Shown here piece by piece: positions 54,439-64,000 of a DNA stretch of 64,000 nt. The stretch is from positions 158,864,331-158,928,330 of the forward strand of contig CM040118.1 of NCBI GenBank assembly GCA_022559845.1, in the 5' to 3' direction. The notes under the pieces are model-generated. The model made no database searches. It had not been told where the DNA came from and saw only the letters and a program-made list of their open reading frames with translations. The stretch is from Amorphophallus konjac (taxonomy: Eukaryota; Streptophyta; Magnoliopsida; Alismatales; Araceae). Position 1 is the first letter of the stretch; each line of letters begins with the position of its first letter. The position numbers and the translations under genes are program-made.

Positions 54439-55874
54439 TGAAGTCCCGCAATCAATGGCACCCAAGAGGGGGGGCGAATTAGGTGAAAACAAAATTTTAA
54501 CCGAACTAAACTCAATTTTACGATTATGTGAGGACACAATGAACCAAGAGCAGGATAAACTAGATCTATCAAAATTAATCACTACAATAACTCTTGGTAC
54601 GGAGTTAACAGTTCCGTAGATTCACTCACGCAAACTGTTATCTTTCCGGCAACAATAACCTTGTTGGTCCGAGTCCAGCTTTTGATATACCGAAGGATCT
54701 ATTTGAAAGAAATCACATAATCTAGATCTACAAGCATGCAAGAAGGGGGATAGGAGATAAGGAACAAAACCACAAAGAGACAGCGATTTTAAGGTGGTTC
54801 GGATGCCACAACGGAAACCTACGTCCACCCCTCACCGATAGTGAGGATCCACACATTATCTTGTAAAGTGTTACAAGATCAGACACACACACATACACTG
54901 GGAAAGAGAGCTCCCGCGAAGGTGTAAGAACACCTTAACACACACAGAACTATAACGGATTAAACACACACACACACACATACACACGTATCTAGGAAGA
55001 TCCACACACACTGAAATGTTTAACGATTACAAGAATCACAAATGAAGCTCAAGAGAAAATATGAAATTAGAACACAAGAGATGAATCTTGATTTGCTCCC
55101 CCTTAGTGGATGATGAATGCTTTGGATGCAGTTTGATCCCTGGATTGATCTTCACTTGAATGGATGAAGAAGGATGAAGAACTCTTCTCAGAGCACTGTT
55201 CACGTCTACAGTGCTAGCTCCCTTCTCTTCCTCTTTGGTAGCCTCCTTGATCCACCTTGAGCATTAGGTTTTTCTTAACCCTCTTGTATATGTTTTATAG
55301 ACTTTGAATGGTCCATGGACTCCCCCAGACCAGATCCACAATTTCTGGAGGGTTTGGTTGCTTAGGGATTAAACAATACCAAGAGGGATGGCTTTTCTCG
55401 AAGTGATAAAAAGTCAACAATTATGGGCAGCTCGGGGCTGGCGGTCGACCTGCAGAGGCCAGCGGTCGACCGCTAGGAGCATTCCTGTAGCCATTTGGCT
55501 GCTGGAAAAATTGGTCAACCGCTAGGGTCCTGGCGGTCAACCACCAGTTTTACAGGTTGCTTAATTTCAATGCTGTGATTTCAGGTCGATCGCCAAGGGT
55601 CCACAGGTCGACCGCCAATCTCCAAACCTGCAAAAATCAAGTGTTAGACCACTTGAAACTGTCCATAGGTTCGATGCTTGAAATGGGCTTGTGTTATAGT
55701 TGATTACAAGTTTGTTTAGGCTCGATTTAACACATGGAAGGATTCATGAACACTAAGTTGAAATGGGGTGAAACTTGATAGTTTAAAGCATGAAACTTCA
55801 TTCTAATACAAGGTACGTAGGAGATAAATGTCCTGGGTTTTGTTATAATCAAAATCACTCGGATATGTCCAACA
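54439..55874 (-). repeat. S2 right LTR (5' LTR)
   Basis: 1436 bp, collinear with 42825-44320 and followed by GGGGA at 55875-55879. Holds the second copy of the leader module (about 54600-54692), TATA (55293-55299) and TCGA pairs (55442-55617). Confidence 0.95.
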
Positions 55875-55879
55875 GGGGA

Positions 55880-55888
55880 GGGGGAGAA
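55880..55888 (+). other. Residual polypurine tract of S3
   Basis: GGGGGAGAA(TG) directly before the S3 LTR. It looks like the end of a copia polypurine tract. S2 inserted in this G-rich run. Confidence 0.6.
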
Positions 55889-56145
55889 TGTTGTGCCCCT
55901 GTGATCATTTGAGTTATTTGATATTCATAGTTTTGGTAATGGCTAAACACTATAAGTCATTGTTGTTTTCCACTCTCATATGACTGACATACGTGATGCT
56001 TTGTTCATGACAGGTAAGCCAATGAATGGACAAGGAATGGAGTGGAGATGGCAAATGTAAAATCTCAATGATTGCGCCCTCGCACGCGGATCGACCTGCG
56101 CGGTCAGGTCACGGGGGTCATGGGGGCAGCGCCCCTTGCGGGGGT

Positions 56146-56168
56146 TTCCGGGGGCGAAGCCCCCGGAA
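56146..56168 (+). repeat. Perfect 10-bp stem hairpin in S3 LTR
   Basis: TTCCGGGGGC-GAA-GCCCCCGGAA, followed by TAAAATTTAG. Lies in U3 upstream of the TCGA pairs. Confidence 0.85.
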
Positions 56169-56308
56169 TAAAATTTAGAAATGCTCAAAAGATCTAATGC
56201 ATAAACCAAACCCAAAAATGCATGGAATTGATAAGGACATGAGTATCTTGACTTATGGACATGTTTCTTTAGGCTAACACTTAATTTTTACAGGTATAGG
56301 TCTTTCCG

Positions 56309-56530
56309 GTCGACCAGATTTTCCAGAGACGAAGAACTTCAGAATTTACAGGTTCCGGTCGACCAGTGGGTAGTGGCCGGTCGACCAGTTCTTCCAGAAA
56401 CGAGAAACTCCAATTTTTACAAGTTTCGATCAACCGCCCCTAGGCGTCCGGTCGATCGGTTTTGCTAGAGATGAAAAATCAACCGACTGTAAAATTCCGG
56501 TTGACCGCCCCATGCCTTCCGATCGACTGC
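56309..56530 (+). repeat. TCGA-type half-sites in S3 LTR U3
   Basis: CCGGTCGACCAG at 56307, 56345 and 56370; CGATCAACCGCC at 56427; CCGGTCGATCGG at 56449; CGGTTGACCGCC at 56499; CCGATCGACTGCC at 56519. Paired, with about 72-80 bp between pairs, and 140 bp or more upstream of the TATA box. Confidence 0.8.
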
Positions 56531-56671
56531 CAGCCACGAGGCCCCCTTTTGTTGACTTTTGTTTCTTGCTCGAGGAGAGGTCTTTCTACCCATTTGTTTA
56601 ACCCCAAAGTCACCCAATCCCCCATGGATTGTGGATCTGGTCTGGGGGATGTCCAAGGACCATTCAAAGTC

Positions 56672-56678
56672 TATAAAA
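56672..56678 (+). promoter_or_regulatory. TATA box of S3 LTR
   Basis: TATAAAA in CCATTCAAAGTCTATAAAAC, a context almost identical to the S2 LTR promoter. Confidence 0.7.
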
Positions 56679-57155
56679 CTAATACAAGAGTGTTGGAAAC
56701 CCTAAGGCTAAGAGGGGAGATCAAAGGAGGCTGCAAGGGTGTGTTCAAGGGAGAGGAGTTCGAGTACTGTAGCCATGAACAGTACTCCGGGAGGAAGTTC
56801 TTCATCAAATGCTCAAGTGATTCAAACTACTTCAAGAGGAGATCAAGCCCAAGCCAAGAGAAGATAAAGCTGCATCCTTCATCATCTCAAGGGTGATCTA
56901 AACTGCATCCTCAAACCTCTTCATCAACTCAAGAAGGTCAAAAGGAAGATCCAAGCTACATCCATAGTCTTCCTCATCAACTAGAAGAGATTCAAGGAAG
57001 ATCATCTCTCAAGGAAGAAGACACCATCGAAGCATCAGATTCAAGCTCCTGCAACTCAGACAAGATCTTTCTACTTTGAGCATATTCTATATCTTGTTTG
57101 AGTGATTTCGTATTTGTTCTCTTTCCATTTCTTTCAAACAATCGAAACTGAAGAT

Positions 57156-57325
57156 CGTCCCTACCGGTGGTTAGTAGGAAGGCAATCGGAAGTTCTCCGA
57201 TCTGCGGTGATTGACGTCCCTACCAGTGGTTAGGAAGGCAATCGGAAGTTCTCCGATCTGCGGTGATTGACGTCCCTACCGGTGGTTAGTAGGAAGGCAA
57301 TCGGAGGTTTTTCCGATTTACGGTT
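57156..57325 (+). repeat. Three tandem copies of a 56-59-bp unit in S3 LTR
   Basis: CGTCCCTACC(G/A)GTGGTTAG begins at 57156, 57215 and 57271; the middle copy lacks three bases (TAG). Confidence 0.9.
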
Positions 57326-57723
57326 CAGTGCGTGGCACTAGTGGAGCCTCACCGGATTTGGTGAGGGGTGGACGTAGGACTGGGGATTCAGTCCGAACCA
57401 CCTTAAAATCCTTTGTGTTGTGGTTTGATTGTGTGATTGATTTATTTTTGATGCATGCTTAGGTTCAATATCCATATTGTGAAATCATATTTCTAAGCAA
57501 ATCGTTTTATACATCGCTAAGCTAGTTGTATTCCACTACAATTATTTTTAACTAGCTATATAGAGGGTTGAATTGTGAAAAGAGGGGCAGATCTATTCAC
57601 CCCTCCCCTCTAGATCCGCTGTCCACTACTCAACAGGGTTTACGCGGACCAGCCCAGCCCCCTGAGGCTGGTCCGCGTAAACCTTTCCCAGCCCACTCTT
57701 TTTACCAAAAACACCCTCCGTGA

Positions 57724-57900
57724 GGGGTTTACGCATGTTGGCTTGACCCTTTCAACCTAGCCCCCCTAAACCTACACTATTCATGGGGTTTACGCGGGTT
57801 GGCTTGACCCTATCAAGCCAGCCCTCCTAAACCTACAATATTCATGGGGTTTACGCGGGCTGGCTCCAGCCAATCAAGCTAACCCTCCTAAACCCCTTCC
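57724..57900 (+). repeat. 61-bp tandem repeat with internal hairpin, X LTR
   Basis: GGGGTTTACGC begins at 57724, 57785 and 57846. Each unit contains inverted arms GGTTTA/TAAACC and GGCTTGA/TCAAGCC (third copy diverged). Confidence 0.85.
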
Positions 57901-57916
57901 AACCCTTCAAATTCTC

Positions 57917-57923
57917 TATAAAA
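57917..57923 (+). promoter_or_regulatory. TATA box of X right LTR
   Basis: TATAAAA in CTCTATAAAAGCCCC, immediately downstream of the hairpin repeats. Transcription would start near 57950. Confidence 0.7.
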
Positions 57924-59259
57924 GCCCCTTAGAAGCTCAAGGGGTTGACACACAAGAAGATACAGATACGAGCATACATTGTAGAAGCCCCGGGACATCC
58001 GGCCTTCTTCAAGCGGCTCCGGACAACGAGCTAAGGAGAATTGTATGTGGGTGACTTGTGCGTCGGCTTAGTACGACGGGGGTATGTCGTTTGCACTTCC
58101 CTTACGCCGTATTTGGCCAAAGCATACAAGTCAACACCCACCATGTGCGAGACGTTATGACAAGGGCAGATGTCCCCTCATGTCGAGATTCCCCCTCGCG
58201 TGCCCGTCGGTTCCAACCACGCACGTACCATGATGTCACGCTCTCCCGTAGTTACGAGGCCACGTTCGACCGCTCTACTCGAGCCGTGACCGGCCCTCGC
58301 CCAGACACCGGATCGATGCATCCCCCCAGTCGTCTAGTCATAAGCCCCCTAGCTCGGCGCCGCCACCATGGCCCATGCCACAGGAGGGGCCCTCTGTAAA
58401 ACACATATGTGTTCTTCTTTCAAGCACTGACCAGGGGACTGATCATCACATCGGAGTTGTCCCGTGGCGTGCACCAGTTGTACCTTGGCCACTGCGGCCC
58501 ACCTGTAAAGACATGTATATCTCAAAGATTAAACCGCCAATTGAACGAATGCTCTCGCATCCACGTTCAGGCCCCCAGCTCGCTATCTACACCACTCGGC
58601 ATCTGTGCCTGACATCCTACCCCTAGTAAATACCCCTTAGTCAAAAGTGCACCCATAGCTACTGAATGCCCCCAGCCCTCTACCCACGGCTTCAGACATA
58701 TATACAGACTTTTTCTTCAGCTTAGAACGAAGGTATTCGGATTCAATCCGCTGTAAATAAACACTGGTTGCTTGCGGCCGGTGGGGAAAGACGTTTAGTA
58801 CATGATTCCCGTAATCGCCTATGCACTCGCACCCATGGAACCCCTTTTCTCCACGTGCCGCCCGATCACCTGACCTCACATGCCGCGTCCTGGCGACGCT
58901 TCCCCGGTCAACCCTTAGTTCTATGAGTGATTGTCGAGAAATTGACTGGCACGCCCGCACCCCGTCCGGTTAACCCTTATCTTGACACTCTCGTGCCCTT
59001 CAACCCTTTTCGACTTTCCGTGAAAGGAGAGTGTCCGATACCGCCGTGAGAGGCATGCAACCGTAAGGAGGATACCCAAGATACATCAAACTCACGTATT
59101 TTCCTTCCCTTCTGTATCCCTTCCTTCACCCCGGTTATTCGGCATTAAAAAAAACACGCGCAACAATCACCTAGTCGACCTCAAGGAATATGGAGGCGAG
59201 AGGATCACTTACCAAGGTAGGAATGCAACTATGATATGCAATGCATGGCCTTACGTGCA

Positions 59260-59850
59260 CCGGAGTGCATGCAAAAACATCTTGTATAAAAGTGAAAAAT
59301 GAAAGCAAGATTTACCTATGCAAACACAATGATATGAGTGCAAATAATATATGAAAATGAAGATAACACGAAGGACAACAAGGCAGGATGAGGAAACAGC
59401 ACAATCGGAACCCGGAAGGTAAAGAAATGATCAATGCAAAACTTACATGTGAGTCTGCCCCTGAACCTACATGCAGATTTTATGCACCAAATGCTAAAAT
59501 GGAGACAAGATTTTACTATGCAAACGTGACCCAAATAATGCAAATAAGATATGGATGGAAAGATAATATAAAGGCTACACAATGAGCCCAAGAACAAAGC
59601 AATCCGACCTCCGGAGGTTAATTAAATCGTCCAAAAAAGTTGCCCCCGTGATCCTGTGCGCTAACCACAAGCAGATTGTATGCATAAAATGCTAAAATGA
59701 TGACAAGATTTGACTATGCAAATGTGACTCAAATAATGTAAATAGTATATGGATGGAGAGATAATACAAAGGTATACACAATGGGCCCAAGAACAGAGCA
59801 ATCCGACCCCATGAGATCAATCAAATCACTGAGCAAAGTTACCCCCGTGA
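59260..59850. repeat. About 199-bp tandem repeat, three copies
   Basis: The block AGCAAGATTTACCTATGC / GACAAGATTTTACTATGC / GACAAGATTTGACTATGC occurs at 59303, 59502 and 59701, with flanking similarity (AATCCGACC, CCCCGTGA). The first copy is most diverged. Confidence 0.8.
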
Positions 59851-60450
59851 GCCTGTTGTGAATCATGGAAGATAATCCACTTTTAAGAAAAATAAGCATA
59901 TGCATAAGAAGAATAATGAAAAAGGGAGTAAAAGAGCACGTGGTGCTACTAAGGAGAGTGATCGCCAGAGGGGTTACCTCAATAAGAAGAAAAGATGATC
60001 GCGAATACCTGGTGATAATAGGATGCGGGATGGATGTGGGTTCCTTCCTCCACCTTCTATCGGCCGGCCGATGAAGGGGGTTTTTCCTCTTTGATTACCT
60101 TTGAACAAAGAACAAACAAATAAAAGAAAAGGAGATCAGCCAAACGTGAGTGTAGTATCAATCCAAAGATGAAAGATGGTGATGAAAGAAGAGCATAAAG
60201 TGTGCACCTTTTGTTTGTTTTAAAACCCCTAGAGAATTAGAGAGAGGAAAAGAGATGCAATGAAAACTAATGCAAGGAAGAGAATATGGTGATCGATGAT
60301 GAGATGATGATGACAAAGAACAACGAAGAGAAGAAAAGATCCCTGCTGTTCTTGTAAACAGTAAAGGTAAAACACTTTGCTTCGGATGTGGCAGCAGGAG
60401 GAAGCAAAAGAGAAATCAATAGCTCTTAATCTCAATCGCCAGCACCCGTG

Positions 60451-60599
<149 letters not shown>

Positions 60600-60799
60600 C
60601 CTCTCGCGAGATCAACCAGGGCATCTTTATATAGGGTCTCGATCACAGATAATCACAAATTTGGGAAGATAGGAATAGGCAGTAGTCGTCAATGGCAAGG
60701 ACTCTAGTTCCTAGATCGAGCAAGGTGATCAAGAAAGGCAGGGAACTCTTCAGGAAAGGTGAGTTTAAGCAGAACACGAAAGGGTGAGACACGACCTAC

Positions 60800-61250
60800 C
60801 AAAGGGCATCAATTACAAATTGACGACCAGCTCCAGGGCGTTAATTCAAAACACGACCGGGATAAAGGCGTCACTACCTGGATTTAATTTTGGCAACAAA
60901 ACCTTCTTAATTTGGAAAATTGCAAAGAGACGCGTGAAGCAAAGGCGTTAAACAAAAACACGCCCTATAGAAGGACGTTAATCATTGATTTCAATCGGGG
61001 TGGGACTCGTAAAATACCAGGAATTGACGCCCTTCCTTGTGGTCGTCATTTCTTAAGAACACGCCCCAGATTAGGTCGTTGTTTAAATAACACCCCTCTT
61101 CAAGTCGTTAATCACCAAAAACCCAAGAATAAATCACAAAAAACACACAAAAATAGAAAAACTTTATATTATAGAAATATTGAAGTTCACTTTGGGGCGT
61201 TAACATGGTGACATGAGATTTGATCAACAAAGCGTCAATTTTGGCGTGTC
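60800..61250. repeat. Array of ACGCC...GGCGTTAAT motifs in O LTR
   Basis: Arms CACGCCC or GACGCCC and GGCGTTAAT or GTCGTTAAT alternate at about 60834, 60864, 60934, 60956, 61024, 61060, 61090, 61195 and 61231. Many neighbouring arms are inverted and could form hairpins. The array reappears at 62315-62455. Confidence 0.7.
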
Positions 61251-61254
61251 TACA

Positions 61255-62314
61255 GCTGCCCCGCCTTGGCGTCTGCTTTGGAAGGGAGTGAGACGGAATG
61301 AAATGAAAGTGCAATAAGTGAAATGAAGTAGAGCGAACTGATAAGTAGATGCCAAGGTGTGATGTGACGCGCCTCAGACACTAAGCATGGAAAATCTTTC
61401 CATGATTCAAAGTGAAACAAACTCCGGGTGATTCCAAGGAAGCATCGATTTGCTGGATAAAGGAGACTAAACTAAGCAAATAAAATGTGCGCGTGGGCAC
61501 GACAAGGAGACACCATTGGAGAGCGGTTACCAGCCAATGTAGATGTGCTACAACCAAGGTGGATTTGTAGAAAAATAAAGGGAATTGAGATGAAGATCCA
61601 ATAAAGGAACAGTTTCAAAGAACTAGCCTGAGCGGCTTCAGAGAGAATAAAGTACTCAATTTGGAGTGGAATATCTCATGTCAACTCAATCAAGAGCGAG
61701 TGACCTTCGTTATTGCCATAATATGAAGATTTTCATCATGAAGCTCAAAGTCCTATATGATGCATGCTGGGCTTAAAAAGAAAAAAGATAAAACAAACTA
61801 AAAATAAAAAATAATCAAGGATAATATTGCTAAGCCATCTAGATTTGGTCAAGAATCCAGATCTCTGAGCTGACACTAAGCCGAAGCCCGTTTGTCCGCG
61901 CATCAACCCAGAAAAGTGGAACCATCGTCCCAAACCTCTAATGACTCAACGGCCTATCCGTGTGATCAAGACTCTCCTGGTATTATCACCGTTTTTGATG
62001 AAGGGGAACTCAAATTCCAGGTTCATCAGAACCACAAGGTCCTTGATATGCTATAACAGCGTAGAATACCATATAGTAACAATGCTTACAAGAAAGAAAT
62101 ACAAAAACAGAGCGATGATACTCCGACACATGACCCACGCTCCTCGAACTCTGCAATCTTCTGCACTTGAAAACTCATTAGTTCTCTCAAAGCAAAGCAA
62201 AATATGATCATAAGTGCTTAACCAAAAATAACTCCAATTAAAAGATAGCACTTAAGTTCATCAAAGCATAAAGGAACCAAACTTTCAAGCTAATAAAATA
62301 ACGACTGCGGTGCA
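61255..62314 (-). other. O polypurine tract and 3' non-coding region
   Basis: The tract GGCGGGGCAGC (61255-61265, minus) abuts the LTR. The rest, mostly A-rich on the plus strand, holds no recognisable gene. Confidence 0.5.
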
Positions 62315-62455
62315 TGGCGTCAAATTTATAAGAGACGACTGACATCAGGGCGTCTAAAGATAAAACACGCCCTTCATCCAGGCGTTGATTTCAGAAAAGG
62401 CGCCTCATTCAAAGGCGTTAATTTAAAAAGGTGCCTCATTAAAAGGCGTTAATGT
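62315..62455. repeat. Second ACGCC/GGCGTTAAT array, internal to O
   Basis: GGCGTC at 62318, AGGGCGTC at 62352, ACACGCCC...GGCGTTGAT at 62365-62390, GGCGCCTCATTCAAAGGCGT at 62400-62419, GGTGCC...GGCGTTAAT at 62431-62452. About 1 kb before the LTR in element direction. Confidence 0.7.
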
Positions 62456-63371
62456 TCCTACTTTCAGCATTAGGTTGACAAAGCTACTAGGGCACTAGGT
62501 CCTACACGGTCATCATTGAGGATTCATTGACCTTTCTTGATTAATCAAAAGGGAGTCGACGTGCCAATGGTTAAACTTATACGCAAGATCTCGCCCGGTG
62601 CAATTTCTTGGGTCAGCCTCGACCATTCTATTGGTTTATGACTTACCACCAAGAAAGAGATGGAAGAAAATATAAGGAAGCCCATAAGGGATTCTGAAAA
62701 GCTTAAGGTAAAACTACCTCCCCTACCCTATGCCTGTTGGGGTTTGGTCTTTGGCATAGGGAAATGTTATTGCCTTTTGCCTCTTTTATATTGCATGCAT
62801 ATGCCCAAGGTTTTCCCTGCGGGGACTTTGCCCTCTTGACATACTTTTCTTTCACGATTTGACTTTCACTTCGAGACTGATTTGCATTGATGAAAAAAAA
62901 ACCTAATTGTACTTGGGCTTTAGTGGCATTTGTTCCCTTTTGGGCCCTGACTTCCACCTACTAGGGGGGCGGATAGGCTTGGCGGGTCTACCCTGAGACC
63001 TTCCTTCCTCCCTTATGGGCCGAAGAGGAAAAGAATGGGCATCGTCTTCACCTTTAGTCAGGTTTTGACTTTCCATCGGATTTTGCACCGCTTGAGTTCA
63101 AGGGTAAGCGTGTAGTGTGTGTGGGTGTCGACCCCATTTTGAGTTAACAAGACTGATGAATGAATACTGAATTTTAACCTTTCGGACCTTGCGTCCTTAC
63201 AATCATGGCAACCATCTTGAAAATTTTTATTCTTTTTGGTTTTTTTTTCTTTTATTTTTTTTATTGATTTTGGAGAATTTCTATATTTTGTTTTGGACTT
63301 TGGAAAATTTCTATTTTTTTTGATAGATTTTGAAATTTCTATTTTTTTTTGTTTTTTTTTTGGATTTTGAA
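62456..63371 (-). other. O non-coding region after pol
   Basis: No gene recognised. A T-rich stretch with decayed TTTTGGAAATTTCTATT repeats at 63220-63370 lies just beyond the pol stop. Confidence 0.5.
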
Positions 63372-64000
63372 TTAGGGATAGTATTTCTTAAGGTACAGAC
63401 CATTCCAAGGATGAGTTAGCTCTTGTCCTTCAGCATTAATCAGTTTATAAGCATTGCCAGGATAAACATCTTTTATGACGAATGGTCCTTCCCAGTTTGG
63501 TTGGAGTTTTGAGCGGGGTCCACCAGGCTTTACGAAGATTCTCTTGATTACCATCTCACCGACTTTGAATTTTCTCTCAATTACTTTCTTTTGATAAAAA
63601 CGTGACAGCCTATTTTGATAAACGCGCGCATGCTCAGCGGCGACCAGACGCTTCTCATCTAGGAGTTCCAACTGGGCAAGGAGTGAATCACGACGCTCAT
63701 CAATAGAGAGTTCCTTGTCCAATTGTACTCGCAGAGATGGAATGAGAATCTCATAAGGGACTACCGCCTCCATTCCATAAGTAAGGGCGAAAGGGGTTTG
63801 CCCAGTAGGGGTACGAATGGAAGTGCGATAGGCCCAGAGAGCTTCAACTAGCTTGTCTGGCCAATCCAAAAATTTATTAGCCTCACACGTCTTTTTAACA
63901 ATTTTGATCAAAGTTTTATTAGTTGCCTCTGCTTGGCCATTGCCCTGCGGATAATAGGGAGAAGAATGATGCAATGCAATGTTATACCTGTTGCAGAAAT
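63372..64000 (-). CDS. pol: O pol, integrase C-terminal part (Ogre/Tat-like), partial
   Basis: Open from the window edge to a stop at 63372. Begins inside the integrase catalytic core with YYPQGNGQAEATNKTL, which holds the third catalytic acid (E in QAE), then LVEALWAYRTSIRTPTGQTP, YGMEAVVPYEILIPSLRVQL and a C-terminal KLQPNWEGPFVIKDVYPG ending ... HPWNGLYLKKYYP. This order and the NGLYLKKYY end are typical of the Tat/Ogre group. It is uninterrupted as far as seen; the rest of pol lies beyond the window. The initial Met at 63974 is internal, not the start. Confidence 0.88.
   Translation of the reverse strand, partial: FCNRYNIALHHSSPYYPQGNGQAEATNKTLIKIVKKTCEANKFLDWPDKLVEALWAYRTSIRTPTGQTPFALTYGMEAVVPYEILIPSLRVQLDKELSIDERRDSLLAQLELLDEKRLVAAEHARVYQNRLSRFYQKKVIERKFKVGEMVIKRIFVKPGGPRSKLQPNWEGPFVIKDVYPGNAYKLINAEGQELTHPWNGLYLKKYYP

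Larger units (their letters stand above)
42825..55874 (-). mobile_element. Element S2: Sirevirus-like copia element with accessory ORF
   Basis: 13-kb minus-strand Ty1/copia element with both LTRs, GGGGA duplication, initiator-Met PBS, gag, pol in order INT-RT-RNase H, accessory ORF and polypurine tract. LTRs differ by about 4 % in the first 260 bases. Solo LTR W interrupts the accessory ORF. Pol is disabled by stops, a deletion and a lost integrase catalytic Glu. The element lies at the junction of X LTR and S3. Confidence 0.95.
55889..57635 (+). mobile_element. S3: copia 3' LTR, rest of element missing
   Basis: 1747 bp, TGTTGTGCCCC...CTACTCAACA. TCGA pairs at 56309-56530, TATAAAA at 56672-56678, the copia block GGTGAGGGGTGGACGTAGG...CCGAACCACC at 57360-57403, and a promoter context shared with S2. 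X LTR sequence follows at 57636. No duplication can be checked since the left side of the element is gone. Confidence 0.75.
57636..59165 (+). mobile_element. X right LTR, segment 3 to its end
   Basis: Resumes with GGGTTTACGCGGACCAGCCC, as at 36100-36120, and ends CGCGCAACA, matching the left LTR end at 169. Contains a 61-bp tandem repeat able to form hairpins, TATAAAA at 57917-57923 and several short ORFs without meaning (58058-58960). Confidence 0.82.

Noticed and set aside
58058..58960. Short ORFs in the last segment of the X LTR
   Set aside because: Within LTR sequence downstream of the TATA box, without recognisable domains and overlapping on both strands.

Overview
This window is nuclear DNA of a flowering plant with a large, transposon-rich genome. 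I find no host gene that I can defend. Almost every base belongs to a nest of LTR retrotransposons, and the long reading frames are gag, pol, or accessory proteins of those elements, most of them broken. Lineage names are my recognition of protein motifs; no database was searched. The species cannot be told from the sequence.

Layout. The oldest layer is an Ogre/Tat-like Ty3/gypsy element 'O' on the minus strand. Its integrase end is at 63372-64000, its 3' internal region at 61255-63371, and its 3' LTR at 59166-61254. A second Tat-like element 'X' (plus strand) sits in that LTR: the end of its left LTR is 1-169, its gag region is 401-15900, a spliced antisense gene lies at 29404-34608, and its right LTR runs from 34785 to 59165 but is split by later insertions. 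Inside X are: 'T', a complete Tekay/Del-type chromovirus (1427-12351, minus, 5-bp target duplication GGCTT); 'S1', a pol-less Sirevirus-like copia element (20774-29215, plus), whose gag contains 'Z1', a gag-only gypsy element (16227-20773, minus, one LTR truncated); 'Z2', a second member of that family (36250-42785, minus, duplication TGGAC); 'S2', a Sirevirus-like copia element with gag, pol and an accessory ORF (42825-55874, minus, duplication GGGGA), which carries a solo LTR 'W' (45559-48045); and 'S3', a copia 3' LTR (55889-57635, plus).

How the parts relate. T, Z1, Z2 and S2 all keep a primer-binding site matching initiator-tRNA-Met, TGGTATCAGAGC. Z1 and Z2 have no pol and would depend on enzymes from an autonomous relative. 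S1 and S2 share an accessory ORF downstream of pol, preceded by its own promoter-like block. X carries, antisense and just upstream of its right LTR, a nine-exon gene with a plant-mobile-domain-like region and a coiled-coil tail. Nearly all coding frames are closed by isolated nonsense codons that are one C-to-T change from Gln or Arg codons, as expected of methylated, silenced repeats.

Most worth following up: (1) five or more unrelated LTR families carry arrays of short palindromes or hairpins, several directly upstream of a TATA box, four of them built on the core TCGA; (2) a leader block of about 95 bp is shared between gypsy elements (T, Z1, Z2) and the copia element S2; (3) the antisense gene has eight introns, all in phase 1.
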